The notes under the pieces: generated by a model
What the model was told of the DNA's origin: nothing
The model's database searches: none
The model's input: only the letters and a program-made list of their open reading frames with translations
Shown here: in pieces, positions 9,010-17,374 of the stretch
How the letters are laid out: every line of letters starts with the position of its first letter
Position numbering within the stretch: position 1 is the stretch's first letter
DNA from: Hyphomicrobium_A sp963726795
Lineage (GTDB): Bacteria; Pseudomonadota; Alphaproteobacteria; Rhizobiales; Hyphomicrobiaceae
Direction of reading: 5' to 3'
DNA length: 64,000 bases
NCBI GenBank assembly: GCA_963726795.1
Contig: CAVSDD010000004.1
Coordinates: forward strand, 992,001 to 1,056,000
Made by a program: the position numbers and the translations under genes

Positions 9010-9680
9010 TGGGAATGCCGGTGCAGCCTGATAGTGTCCCAGCTGCTGAGCGCATGGATGCGATCTACCGATACCAGCGCTACATCTATGATGCCTCGCG
9101 CAAGTACTACCTGCTTGGCCGCGACCGGCTGCTGGCGGAGCTCGATCCTCCGCACGGCGGAACGGTGTTGGAGATTGCGTGCGGCACCGGTCGCAATCTG
9201 ATCTCGGCGGCCGAGCGCTATCCCGACGCGCGCTTCTTCGGCTTCGACATATCAAACGCCATGCTGGAAACGGCGCGGGGCTCCATTGCGCGATCGCATT
9301 TGTCGAAGCGCGTCATGGTCGCTGCCGGAGACGCGACGGATTTCTGCGGGCAAGAGATGTTCGGGATCCGTGCCTTCGATCGCGTCTTCATCTCGTATGC
9401 CCTGTCGATGATCCCGTCCTGGCAGCCGGTGCTGGAAAACGCGTTGCATGCTCTGGCTCCGGGAGGCCGGCTGCTCGTCGTCGACTTCGGCGAGCAGGGC
9501 GAGTTGCCCACCTGGTTCAAGTCCATGTTGCGCGCCTGGCTCGCAAAATTCTCGGTCGAGCCGCGCGACGCACTCGTTGGCGAATTGCAGCAGCTGGCGC
9601 GCCGGAAGGGATTGAGCGTCGGCTGCGATGAGCTCTACCGCGGCTATGCGACCTACGGCGTTGTCGCGAAGGCCGGCTAG
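9009..9680 (+). CDS. btaB: Betaine-lipid N-methyltransferase (BtaB)
   Basis: 223 residues, overlapping the btaA stop by one base, so translationally coupled. The SAM motif is VLEIACGTGRNL (about residues 48-59), with FFGFDISNAML as motif II. BtaB methylates the amino group of diacylglyceryl-homoserine three times to give the trimethylated betaine head group. The N-terminus MDAIYRYQRYIYDASRKYYL is characteristic of BtaB-like enzymes. Gene order btaA-btaB matches Rhodobacter and rhizobia. An ATG two codons later is an equally possible start. Confidence 0.88.
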   Translation: MGMPVQPDSVPAAERMDAIYRYQRYIYDASRKYYLLGRDRLLAELDPPHGGTVLEIACGTGRNLISAAERYPDARFFGFDISNAMLETARGSIARSHLSKRVMVAAGDATDFCGQEMFGIRAFDRVFISYALSMIPSWQPVLENALHALAPGGRLLVVDFGEQGELPTWFKSMLRAWLAKFSVEPRDALVGELQQLARRKGLSVGCDELYRGYATYGVVAKAG

Positions 9681-9699
9681 GCTTGGGCCGGCCAAGCTT

Positions 9700-10221
9700 T
9701 CAATGGGTCATCCACTTGAGGCCGTAGAAGCTTGGCACGATGACGCCAACGGCCCATAGAAAGGCCGACGTTATATTGGCCACCTGAAACGGAAGCTGAC
9801 GCATACCGGCAATTCCGGCGATGACGGGAATGACGGCGCGGATCGGCCCGAAGAAGTGGCCGAGGAAGACGCCGAACACGCCGTACTTTGCAAAGAACGT
9901 CTCGCCGCGCTCCATCATCTCCGGGTAGCCGCGGAACGGCCAGTAGCCCTTGATTGAGTCCTTGAAATAAAGTCCTACCCAGTAGGAGAACGCGTAGCCG
10001 AGTGCCCCCCCAACGCCGGCCGCAAAGACAACTGGCCAGATGTCCAGGTCGTCGGTTGCGCCGAGCAGACCGCTGACCGCCACCAGGATCACCGTCGACG
10101 GCAGGATGAGCGACACGAAGGCCAGGCTTTCGCCGAAGGCCAGCGCAAAAGCGATGGGTGCGGCCCAGGCCTGGTTGGCGTGTACAAATGCAATAACCGC
10201 GTTCGCGTACTCGTGGATCAA
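9700..10221 (-). CDS. DedA family (VTT domain) membrane protein
   Basis: 173 residues with several hydrophobic segments. The DedA/VTT signature is visible: FGESLAFVSLILPS near residue 30, then a Gly-rich re-entrant segment GVGGALGYAFSYWVG and HFFGPIRAVIPVIAG (about 125-140), including the conserved F-x-R-x-x-x-P pattern. DedA proteins are inner-membrane transporters, several now linked to lipid-carrier (undecaprenyl phosphate or phospholipid) translocation. It is convergent with btaB. Confidence 0.88.
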   Translation of the reverse strand: MIHEYANAVIAFVHANQAWAAPIAFALAFGESLAFVSLILPSTVILVAVSGLLGATDDLDIWPVVFAAGVGGALGYAFSYWVGLYFKDSIKGYWPFRGYPEMMERGETFFAKYGVFGVFLGHFFGPIRAVIPVIAGIAGMRQLPFQVANITSAFLWAVGVIVPSFYGLKWMTH

Positions 10222-10329
10222 GGGGTCAGGTCCGGGTCAAAGGGGCAAGATCGTCGGCCAGCCAGCGCACAAGGTGGAAGCGTATTGTGGCTATATGTGT
10301 CGGCGCCGTGATCTTGCAAAGCGTCCTAC

Positions 10330-10779
10330 TCAGGAATTTCGGCACCGCCGCTTCATTTCCGCGGCGAGTTCCCTGGAAACCTCACCTGCGAGCATCACGC
10401 CGCGCGAAACCTGCGCCGGGGTCAATTTTCCCCCGTCAGGTCCGCGCAGGACGCCGGGCGCCCGGTCAGCCTCGCTGCGGCCATGCGCAAGCTCCGCGCA
10501 CGAGAGTTCTTTCTTCTTGCTTTTGAGGGCGAAGAGACGGACCCCGGAAGCATAGGCCTCGGCAGGAGGCGGCGCCGTCACCCAGGCGCGATCCTTGTCC
10601 TCGACGAGGTAGCGTAGCGTCTTCTGGCGGCGGTTGACGCAGTCGTCGCTGTCGTCGACACACGTGAGGCCCGAACTCGGGCCCCCGGTGTCGTTTCCGC
10701 TGCAGCCGGTGAACTGGGTTGGCGCCAAAATCAGCAGCAGTGCAGGCAGCGTCTGCATCCGGCGGCGGTAAAATGTCAT
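10330..10779 (-). CDS. Hypothetical lipoprotein
   Basis: 149 residues with a type II signal peptide: hydrophobic LPALLLILAPTQ followed by a lipobox FTGC at about residues 23-26. The mature part has two paired cysteines (CVDDSDDC) early on and a third pair later, with no recognised domain. Either the first Met or Met-8 could be the start. It is monocistronic, divergent from the quinone oxidoreductase. Confidence 0.65.
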   Translation of the reverse strand: MTFYRRRMQTLPALLLILAPTQFTGCSGNDTGGPSSGLTCVDDSDDCVNRRQKTLRYLVEDKDRAWVTAPPPAEAYASGVRLFALKSKKKELSCAELAHGRSEADRAPGVLRGPDGGKLTPAQVSRGVMLAGEVSRELAAEMKRRCRNS

Positions 10780-10882
10780 GCTTGCTCCATGGCGGCGCGC
10801 CGTCAGGCCCTAAAAGGACGCCATGGCGGCGTCAAGGCCAAACACAATTTGCGCCGGCGCGGGTGTCGGGAAAGGGACGAGA

Positions 10883-11857
10883 ATGGCACATGCAATCCGC
10901 ATCCACGCCTACGGCGGTCCGGAGGTCTTGAAGTGGGAGGAGGTCACGGTCGGCGAGCCGGGGCCCGGAGAGGTGCGGCTGCGCCAGACGGCCGTCGGAC
11001 TCAACTACATCGATACCTATCACCGGACAGGCCTCTACAAGCTGGCGGCGTTTCCTGCGGTGATCGGAATGGAGGGCGCGGGCCGCGTGGTGGCGGTCGG
11101 TCCGCGCGTGAGCGATCTGGCTGTCGGCGACCGCGTGGCCTACGCCGGTGTGCTCGGCGGCTACGCCGAGGAGCGGCTGATCGCGGCCGACCGTCTCGTG
11201 AAGCTGCCGGCGGCTATCGACGATGAGACCGCTGCGGCGATCATGCTGCAGGGTATGACGGCGCGCTACCTTCTGCGCGAAACGTATCCGTGCACTGCCG
11301 ACACCGTGCTGCTCTTCCATGCCGCGGCCGGCGGTGTCGGTCACATCGCATGCCAGTGGGGCCGCGCCATCGGCGCAACGATCATCGGGACGGTCGGCTC
11401 ACCCGAGAAGGCCGTTCTCGCAAAAGAGTACGGCTGTACCCACGTCATCAACTATCGAACCGAGGACTACGTCGCGCGCGTCAAGGAGATCACCGCGGGG
11501 AAAGGCTGTGACGTCGTGTACGACGGCATCGGCAAGGATACGTTTCCTTCCTCGCTCGACTGCCTGAGGCCCAAAGGCATGTGGGTCTCTTTCGGCAGCG
11601 CATCGGGCCCCGTACCGCCGTTCGACATGGCGATCCTTTCGACCAAGGGATCGCTCTTTGCCACGCGACCCACGCTTATGACCTACGTCGCCCACCGCGC
11701 CGATCTCTTGGCCAACGCCGCCGAGCTGTTTCAGATGGTGGGGAGCGGCGCGATCAAGGTCGGAGCGGCGCGCACATTTCCTCTGCGCGAGGCTGCAGCT
11801 GCACACCGCGCGCTCGAAGCGCGCGAGACGACGGGCTCGGTGGTGCTGTTGGCGTGA
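10883..11857 (+). CDS. NADPH:quinone oxidoreductase, zeta-crystallin type
   Basis: 324 residues, a zinc-free medium-chain dehydrogenase/reductase. Features: GLNYIDTYHRTGLY at about 50, GMEGAGRVVAVG at about 72, and the coenzyme-binding AAAGGVGHIACQWG (about 148-161), matching the AxxGGVG motif of the QOR subfamily. It reduces quinones with NADPH in the cytosol. The ATG at 10883 has GGGACGAGA upstream. The structural zinc loop of alcohol dehydrogenases is absent, as expected. Confidence 0.9.
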   Translation: MAHAIRIHAYGGPEVLKWEEVTVGEPGPGEVRLRQTAVGLNYIDTYHRTGLYKLAAFPAVIGMEGAGRVVAVGPRVSDLAVGDRVAYAGVLGGYAEERLIAADRLVKLPAAIDDETAAAIMLQGMTARYLLRETYPCTADTVLLFHAAAGGVGHIACQWGRAIGATIIGTVGSPEKAVLAKEYGCTHVINYRTEDYVARVKEITAGKGCDVVYDGIGKDTFPSSLDCLRPKGMWVSFGSASGPVPPFDMAILSTKGSLFATRPTLMTYVAHRADLLANAAELFQMVGSGAIKVGAARTFPLREAAAAHRALEARETTGSVVLLA

Positions 11858-12148
11858 TTTGGCATCCGCGATCTCGCGCTATGGTTAGCTTGCGGTAACA
11901 CCGACAGTGAAGGCGCGCTTGCGTAGTGTCTTGAAGCCGGCCGTTTGCGCCAGTTTGAAGCGGTTTCGCGACCGGATCTTCACTCTTGGCGGCAGTCTTT
12001 GCTCACAACCGGCTTCGCGCGGTTTACCAGTTCTCATCCGCTCGCTGACATCCTTCTCGCAAGACAAATGGCGAGAAGAAGGCAGCGGCGCTTGCGACCG
12101 GAACGCCTTCCGATGCGTAGCAACCAAAATGAAACGGCGGGAAGCGTT

Positions 12149-12418
12149 ATGGCACGTTTGGATTTTCACGCGCACGGTCCGGAGGAGAGCGCCACTCAGG
12201 GTGGCGCCGCGGACGCGCTGCTGCAGCTCGGTCTCTCCTATAGCGTCGGTCGCGACGTGGACGTCGATCTCATCGAGGCGCACAAGTGGTTCAACCTCGC
12301 GGCGATGCGCGGCAACGACGAAGCCAAGCTGCACCGGTTGGAGATCGCGCGCGACATGTCGAAGGACGACATCGCTCGCGCTCAGCGGCTTGCACGCGAG
12401 TGGATCGCCACACATTAA
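12149..12418 (+). CDS. Small Sel1-repeat protein
   Basis: 89 residues. A single Sel1-like (TPR-related) repeat lies at about residues 22-60: ALLQLGLSYSVGR, then DLIEAHKWFNLAAMRGN. It is followed by a helix ending AQRLAREW. Single-repeat proteins of this size are widespread in Hyphomicrobiales, with no defined role. The start at 12149 has GGGAAG upstream and removes a basic, non-homologous N-terminal extension. About 290 bases before it hold no recognisable gene. Confidence 0.75.
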   Translation: MARLDFHAHGPEESATQGGAADALLQLGLSYSVGRDVDVDLIEAHKWFNLAAMRGNDEAKLHRLEIARDMSKDDIARAQRLAREWIATH

Positions 12419-12445
12419 GCGTGGCGATACCGCCTGCGGTGGTGT

Positions 12446-13003
12446 TCAGCAGTTGCCGAAGAATGAGCTGAGGCAGTCCCAGGTTTTCTTGGCGGCTTTG
12501 CCGACTGCGTTCCCGGCCGACTGAGCCCCATCAGTCACGGCGTCGCCGGCCTTCTTCAATCCGTCGCCGGACGCCTTCGCCGTCTTCTTGGCGAATTCCT
12601 CCACCGTCTTTGGCGGCGCTTCCGGCTGTGGGGCAGGTTCGGCTTCGGCCTTGGGCGGCACGGCCGTCTCGGGACCTGGCACTGGCGTATAGACCGGAGC
12701 CGGCGCCGGCACCGGTTGCGCCGGAGCCTCGGCCGGCAGCGTCACTGTTTGCAGATTGGTCGCGCATGGACCCGACGTTGCGGCGCCGACGCTGCAGCTT
12801 GCGTGGCTGCCCCGCTGCGCAATCTCGCTGATGCAACGCAACGGTCCGTGCTCGTCATGGGCGTCGGGGTGCGGTTGCGCGATCACGCACCGGTATTTTG
12901 CGTCGGGCTCCGTGCACGTCACGCAATACTCTTCTGCAGCCGCGCCGCAGGCGAAGCCGCAAATTGTGAGCGCTGACAATGCGATGGCGAGCGAACGACG
13001 CAT
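12446..13003 (-). CDS. Hypothetical secreted Pro/Ala-rich protein
   Basis: 185 residues with a signal peptide (MRRSLAIALSALTICGFACG, cleaved near AAAEE). The N-terminal half has six or more cysteines in short-spaced pairs (EYCVTC, KYRC, RCISE), then a Pro-rich linker (PAPAPVYTPVP), and a C-terminal amphipathic helical part of Ala/Lys repeats (KKAGDAVTDGAQ) ending WDCLSSFFGNC. It is probably periplasmic. No family is recognised. Confidence 0.65.
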   Translation of the reverse strand: MRRSLAIALSALTICGFACGAAAEEYCVTCTEPDAKYRCVIAQPHPDAHDEHGPLRCISEIAQRGSHASCSVGAATSGPCATNLQTVTLPAEAPAQPVPAPAPVYTPVPGPETAVPPKAEAEPAPQPEAPPKTVEEFAKKTAKASGDGLKKAGDAVTDGAQSAGNAVGKAAKKTWDCLSSFFGNC

Positions 13004-13126
13004 GAACAGCCCGATCCCTGAGGATCGGACGATGCGATCGGCCCGCAAAGTCGTCAAGAGGGTTGGGCAGTCCGAGCGCCAGCTTGCAATCACCACACCC
13101 CCCATTTATGAGGGGGCGCCGACTGA

Positions 13127-13220
13127 GGAGACGTGGCCGAGTGGCTGAAGGCGGCGGTTTGCTAAACCGTTATACGCTTTTAAAGGCGTATCGAGGGTTC
13201 GAATCCCTCCGTCTCCGCCA
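13127..13220 (+). tRNA. tRNA-Ser (anticodon GCU)
   Basis: 94 bases with the long variable arm of a class II tRNA. Acceptor GGAGACG pairs with CGTCTCC, the CCA end is encoded, the anticodon loop TTGCTAA carries GCT, and the T-arm contains GGTTCGAATCC. The variable stem is TACGC/GCGTA. The gene stands alone. Confidence 0.97.
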
Positions 13221-13256
13221 GCCGTCTCCTGATCCCCCTTCCAAGCTGATCGCGCG

Positions 13257-13427
13257 CTACCGGCCGCTATTGCCGCGATCGGCTGCCACAGAGCGTTTTT
13301 TATTCTTGCCGGTGGCCCCGGCGCTGCTTTCGCCTTTGCGATCGGGATTGAAGGAGGGCTTGCGCTCTGCGCTCTTCTTGGCGGGCTTCGTAGCTAAGGC
13401 TCGAGTTGACTCAATTTTCGACGGCAT
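13257..13427 (-). CDS. Small Lys-rich hypothetical protein
   Basis: 56 residues starting MPSKIESTRALATKPAKK, rich in Lys/Arg/Ser with no hydrophobic segment. The start at 13427 is chosen because the upstream part of the open frame looks non-coding. It lies between the tRNA and the DUF883-like gene in the same direction, 34 bases after that gene's stop, so it may be co-transcribed. No family recognised. Confidence 0.4.
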   Translation of the reverse strand: MPSKIESTRALATKPAKKSAERKPSFNPDRKGESSAGATGKNKKRSVAADRGNSGR

Positions 13428-13461
13428 TGTTTCTGCTCCGGTCGGCCGCCCGCTCCCACGC

Positions 13462-13713
13462 TTAGCGTACAAGGACAAGCGACAATACGAAGCCAACCCC
13501 TGCGGCGATGAATGTTGCCTGAATCGGATTACGCCGGATCGAGGATTCAAAGCTTTCCCGGGCCAGCTGGGGCAATTCAGCGGCGAGCCGCTGTACGGAT
13601 TCGGCGAGCCCAGCAAGGTCGGCCTTCAGCGCGATGACGTTGTCGCTCACGCTGATGTCATCACTTGCGGAAGTGGCGCCGCCCGTCGTGGCGGCAATCG
13701 CTTTGGCGTCCAT
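13462..13713 (-). CDS. ElaB/YqjD/DUF883-like inner-membrane-anchored protein
   Basis: 83 residues beginning MDAKAIAATTGG. It has a helical middle (ALKADLAGLAESVQRLAAEL) and a C-terminal signature IRRNPIQATFIAAGVGFVL followed by a hydrophobic tail. The R-x-NP-x-x-x-x-x-x-AAG-x-G pattern is that of the ElaB/YqjD/DUF883 family, C-tail-anchored proteins that bind stationary-phase ribosomes in E. coli. A GGAAC-N16-CGTT promoter lies 40 bases upstream, so stress induction is likely. A longer open frame upstream is not coding. Confidence 0.72.
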   Translation of the reverse strand: MDAKAIAATTGGATSASDDISVSDNVIALKADLAGLAESVQRLAAELPQLARESFESSIRRNPIQATFIAAGVGFVLSLVLVR

Positions 13714-13752
13714 TGGGTCTCCAGAATCTCGAATTGGCCAGCTGCCATCCGC

Positions 13753-13777
13753 AACGCTTTCCCCCGGCCATAGTTCC
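13753..13777 (-). promoter_or_regulatory. EcfG-type general stress promoter
   Basis: On the minus strand GGAAC (13777-13773), 16 bases, CGTT (13756-13753), an exact match to the EcfG consensus of alphaproteobacteria. It reads towards the DUF883-like gene, whose ATG is 40 bases downstream. Confidence 0.7.
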
Positions 13778-13914
13778 GCAATATGCAAGGAGCGGCACCG
13801 GTTGACAGCGTGTGCCGCAATGGCCACGCGAGGCCGCACTTCAATTCCGGATCCCTCGTCGCAGCGCGTAATCCTGCTAACGTGGACAACGCTGCTTCGT
13901 TTTCGGGGTTGAGA

Positions 13915-14520
13915 ATGATTTTTCGGGGTCTTGCCGCGGCACTCGCCGCTCTCGTGTTTATCGGCGCACCTGCCGGCGATGCGGACGCCAAGCGCGCATC
14001 CCGGTCCATATGCCAGTGGTTTGGAACGGCGCCGATCTGTAGAGGCGTCTGCCCCAAGGGCTGGACCCCGATGGCATACGACAAGAAGGGCGACGGCAAG
14101 AAGTGCTTCTCGGGCACGAAAGCCAAATGCTGCCGCTATGAGGAGTATTGCATCTCGGACGCGGATCCCAATTACGATCCGAACGGGAAGCGCGTGAAAT
14201 ACGACGGCGTGGTTGAATGTCAGCGCTGCGATCGCTGGGGCGAGGACTGCAAGGTCGGAGGACAGCCGCGCTTCAATACCGCGTGTGCGCGCTTCAGCTG
14301 GTACCCTTGCGGCAGGACCACGCCGCCAAAGTCGAAAGGGACCTCCTCCGGAAAGGGCCCCGGTCCGAATAACCGTCCGATCGAGGTGCCTGACGGCAAG
14401 CCGCAGCCGCCGCCCGGACCGCCGCCGTGCGTCGAACCGCACATTCGCTACAAAGACGGCACGTGCGGGTGCCCCTCGGGTCTCAGGGGCGAGTTCTGCG
14501 AGGAGATCATCGTTCACTGA
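13915..14520 (+). CDS. Secreted Cys-rich protein with EGF-like tail
   Basis: 201 residues with a signal peptide ending near GDADA. The mature N-terminus has a Cys module (ICQWFGTAPICRGVCPKG, then GDGKKCFSGTKAKCCRY) that recurs in the protein at 59198-59629. A second set of cysteines follows (CQRCDRWGEDC), a Pro/Gly-rich linker, and a C-terminal CVEPHIRYKDGTCGCPSG...FCEE segment resembling an EGF-type knot. The start at 13915 is chosen for the signal peptide. It is probably disulfide-bonded in the periplasm or outside; function unknown. Confidence 0.7.
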   Translation: MIFRGLAAALAALVFIGAPAGDADAKRASRSICQWFGTAPICRGVCPKGWTPMAYDKKGDGKKCFSGTKAKCCRYEEYCISDADPNYDPNGKRVKYDGVVECQRCDRWGEDCKVGGQPRFNTACARFSWYPCGRTTPPKSKGTSSGKGPGPNNRPIEVPDGKPQPPPGPPPCVEPHIRYKDGTCGCPSGLRGEFCEEIIVH

Positions 14521-14631
14521 GCGTGAGTCGCTCGCGCATCAGCGCAGAAAATTTCACGTCGTCTCGGGGTGGTTCGGTTCCGATTCAGGTATTAGCAGGG
14601 AATGTCTCGCGTCCAAGGGGGCTTGGATCAG

Positions 14632-15354
14632 ATGTTCAGAACGGTTGCATTCCTGCTGGCACTCGGCGCCTTCACATCGACGTGTGAAGCCATTCCCGTG
14701 CATCCCGGCGAGACCTATCGATCCGACTTCGACCTGACGGGCTCGGCGGTGGCCGGCGCTCCGCCCTACAATTTCGACACCTATGGCGTCGACCTGCTGT
14801 TCGATACCAATCAGCGATGGGTCGTGGGGCAGAGGATCTATCTGGAGGTGCACAGCGCATCGGGCGATGTGCTAGGTGGCTTGACCATTGCCCAGCCGTT
14901 TCCCTTCGACGTCGACAACATCGCCGGCATCAACGTCCCGATCACGCCATTGGCGAATGTGAGTGATCTCGTGGGCTATTTGCTGCTGACGAGCATCAAC
15001 TCGAGCTTCGACTTGCTTTCCGCCTCGGCATTCATAGCGGTCGCAGATGGATTGACGACGTCGATAGATCCCACGGCAAGCTTCGTGCCCGCGCCCTACG
15101 CGCCGCCAAATCCCGATTTTCCAACGTGGGGCTCAGTCCCGGTCGCGGCTGCGCCGGTGCCTGGCGCATTCGCGCTCTTTTCGTCTGCGCTGGTCGCATT
15201 CGGGTTATTCGGATGGTTGAGAAGGTGGCGAGCGGGAACGAAATCCCGCGGCGTGCCTCTCGCTCGGGTCACTCCTACGCTTGATTCGGCTCAGATATGC
15301 GGATCGGTCAGCGTGCGAGCGCAAATCTCCCGCCACCGCGTCTTGGCAACGTGA
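14632..15354 (+). CDS. Exported protein with PEP-CTERM-like C-terminal sorting signal
   Basis: 240 residues. N-terminal signal peptide MFRTVAFLLALGAFTSTCEA, a beta-rich body, and near the C-terminus APVPGAFALFSSALVAFGLFG followed by WLRRWRAG. This Pro-containing motif, then a transmembrane helix, then an Arg cluster has the layout of PEP-CTERM/VPxxA sorting signals. About 38 extra residues follow the Arg cluster, which is unusual and could reflect a lost stop. The tail overlaps the 3' end of the convergent gene on the other strand. No exosortase gene is in the window. Confidence 0.6.
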   Translation: MFRTVAFLLALGAFTSTCEAIPVHPGETYRSDFDLTGSAVAGAPPYNFDTYGVDLLFDTNQRWVVGQRIYLEVHSASGDVLGGLTIAQPFPFDVDNIAGINVPITPLANVSDLVGYLLLTSINSSFDLLSASAFIAVADGLTTSIDPTASFVPAPYAPPNPDFPTWGSVPVAAAPVPGAFALFSSALVAFGLFGWLRRWRAGTKSRGVPLARVTPTLDSAQICGSVSVRAQISRHRVLAT

Positions 15355-16152
15355 GTTTTTGAAATCCCACGAATCCATGCACTCGGACATGTTGCGCCCC
15401 GTTGCGCCGCCGGTGGTCGCCGTCCCGCCGCCTGTCGCAAAGTTGGGCTGCAGGGATTCGATCGACCCGGCACTGGGAGCGCCGAGCAACCCCTGCTGAG
15501 CCGTATTGGTGCCCAAGAGACCTCCAGCGCCCAAGGTATTGGTCGTCACTGTTCCCCCTGAACCGGTCGTGCTTGCCGCCGCTGCCGCGCCCGCCGTTCC
15601 CGAAGCGGCGCCAGCCGAGGATGTCAGTCCACTGGCGGCGCCGGGGGTGCTGGACGCGCCCGCTGTTCCGGATGCGCCACCGGTGGTTGTGGACGAGAAC
15701 GACGAGCCGGTTGCGGACGACGATCCGGGCGCCGACGAAAACTCGCTGTCCGTTGTCGACGGCGGCAGGGGTGGGGCTCCGGGAGAGAGACCGCTCGCAC
15801 CGCCACCGCCGGCTCCGATACCGGCCCCTCCAGTCAGGGTGGTGCTGCCACCTGGAAGTGTCGTGCCAGGCGCACCTGATGCAGACCCCGGCGCGGTAGT
15901 AGCCGGTGTCGTCGGAGAGGGCGCCGCCGCGGATGGCGATGTGGCCGAGCGAGCTGTAGGGCCGCCACCCGATCGCACACCGCCGACGCTGCCGGAGGAA
16001 GTTGCCCCTGCCGAATGCGACGACATGCTGGAGCTGCCATGGGAGCCGCCCGACGCACCTCCCCCGCCGCCACCATGCGCCCAGGCAAACGATACCGGCG
16101 CGGCGAAAATTAGAGCTGCGATAGCGAAAGTGGTTTTTGCGGTCGGATGCAT
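15205..16152 (-). CDS. Secreted Gly/Ser/Ala-rich protein, probably frameshifted near its C-terminus
   Basis: 315 residues as read, with signal peptide MHPTAKTTFAIAALIFAAPVSFAWAHG, then about 220 residues of Gly/Ser/Ala/Thr low complexity. The end contains ECMDSWD. One base less in the run of five A (minus strand; T at 15356-15360) would switch to a frame reading THVAKTRWREICARTL and stopping at 15291. That matches the C-x-x-x-WD-x-x-TH-x-x-K-x-x-W-x-x-x-C-x-R tail I know from many rhizobial secreted proteins. The reading given here continues out of frame to 15205 and overlaps the convergent gene. Function unknown. Confidence 0.55.
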   Translation of the reverse strand: MHPTAKTTFAIAALIFAAPVSFAWAHGGGGGGASGGSHGSSSMSSHSAGATSSGSVGGVRSGGGPTARSATSPSAAAPSPTTPATTAPGSASGAPGTTLPGGSTTLTGGAGIGAGGGGASGLSPGAPPLPPSTTDSEFSSAPGSSSATGSSFSSTTTGGASGTAGASSTPGAASGLTSSAGAASGTAGAAAAASTTGSGGTVTTNTLGAGGLLGTNTAQQGLLGAPSAGSIESLQPNFATGGGTATTGGATGRNMSECMDSWDFKNSRCQDAVAGDLRSHADRSAYLSRIKRRSDPSERHAAGFRSRSPPSQPSE

Positions 16153-16279
16153 AGCGGATGTCTCCTATGCAAGGACGAACGCGACTGTAGAAAGCGAGTT
16201 CCGGCTCAGATGGGTAGCACCAGTGCCGCAGCGAAATGCGCGGCCCGCATAGCTCGCGACGAGCGGCGCAAGTCGCCGC

Positions 16280-17179
16280 CTACTGATAGGCAAACGCGTG
16301 CTGCTGCCAGGGTCCTTCGAACATCTTTTTCGCCCACTTTGGCACGGTCGCGGTCGCGACCTTCTTTTTGGCGACGTGCGCACGCTTGTGGGCCGTCGCA
16401 TGGGCCGAGCGTTGATGATGTGGACGCTTCAAGATTGACGGCGCGCGAGCTGGAGCCTCCCCTCGCGAGGCTAGGATTTCATCGGGTGCGTTGCCTGAGA
16501 CGATGGGGGACGGTTCGACCGCGGCAATTTTCCGTGGGGCCTCGCGCAGGACCGGCACGCTGTCGGATAAAAGTGCGGACGGCTTCAGCGCGGTGCTCTG
16601 TTGAACGGCTTCTTGTGCGATCTCGGGTGCGGACTCTTGGACAGTCTCCTGGACTGGTGGCGCCGCCTCGGCGAGACGCGCGGGTTCTTCGAGGGAAGCC
16701 AACTGCGGCGCTGTTTCTTGTACGGGTGCCGCGCTCAGTTGGAAAAGAGCGGAAGGTTCGAGCGAGGCCAATTGCTGGCCCGCCTCCTGCAAGGCAGGTG
16801 CGCTGTCGACGTTGCTAATGACCGTCACGGTTCCGATGCCGTCTATCGCGACGGTTCTTGCGCTTTCTGCGACCTCGATTGGGTCTGACGCCATCGCCTC
16901 GGCTGCCACGAGCAGGACGGGTCTGAAGTCAGCGCCATTGCTGTCGGCTGTTTCGGCGGGTGCCGCCTCGAGCGGCCGCTTCGGTACGAGCTTGCCGAAA
17001 CTCGTCTGGAACACGGAGGTGTTGACGTAGGCGAAGCGCGCGAGCCCGGCTCCGTGCGGATCTTCGGACGCCAACGCGGTCGCGGCCGCGTACACTGCCA
17101 GTGCCGCGACAAGCAGGCCGAAAATCCGCAACACGCTGTACCCCCGCACGAGCATTCCCGCATATGGCATCTGGGCCAT
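16280..17179 (-). CDS. Hypothetical membrane-anchored protein
   Basis: 299 residues. An N-terminal hydrophobic segment (VLRIFGLLVAALAVYAAATALA) is a signal anchor. The body is Ala/Glu/Gln/Pro-rich with imperfect repeats around APVQET and QLASLEPSALF. The tail is basic (HHQRSAHATAHKRAH) and ends PKWAKKMFEGPWQQHAFAYQ, a tail typical of short hypothetical proteins in Hyphomicrobiales. Met-4 or Met-9 could also be the start. No enzymatic motif is visible. Confidence 0.6.
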   Translation of the reverse strand: MAQMPYAGMLVRGYSVLRIFGLLVAALAVYAAATALASEDPHGAGLARFAYVNTSVFQTSFGKLVPKRPLEAAPAETADSNGADFRPVLLVAAEAMASDPIEVAESARTVAIDGIGTVTVISNVDSAPALQEAGQQLASLEPSALFQLSAAPVQETAPQLASLEEPARLAEAAPPVQETVQESAPEIAQEAVQQSTALKPSALLSDSVPVLREAPRKIAAVEPSPIVSGNAPDEILASRGEAPARAPSILKRPHHQRSAHATAHKRAHVAKKKVATATVPKWAKKMFEGPWQQHAFAYQ

Positions 17180-17374
17180 GCCCTTACACTTCGATCTTCA
17201 GATACCCTATCGCTGAGCAAAAGTAGCGACTTGAATTGGACACAAAAAAGACGGGCACCTACGACGATGTACGAAGCCGATGCGCTAACAATCGGACTTC
17301 TAGTGAGATTTCAATGGAGTGAATGTGGCGCACGCCAATTGTGACGCGCAGCGGTGTCACACTGCCCGTACCGC

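Noticed and set aside
13714..14517. Long N-terminal extension of the DUF883-like gene on the minus strand
   Set aside because: It overlaps the Cys-rich secreted gene on the plus strand, and the EcfG promoter and family length both place the start at 13713.
15506..16252. 248-codon Pro/Ala-rich plus-strand frame
   Set aside because: Antisense to the Gly/Ser/Ala-rich secreted protein, which has a signal peptide and a conserved tail.
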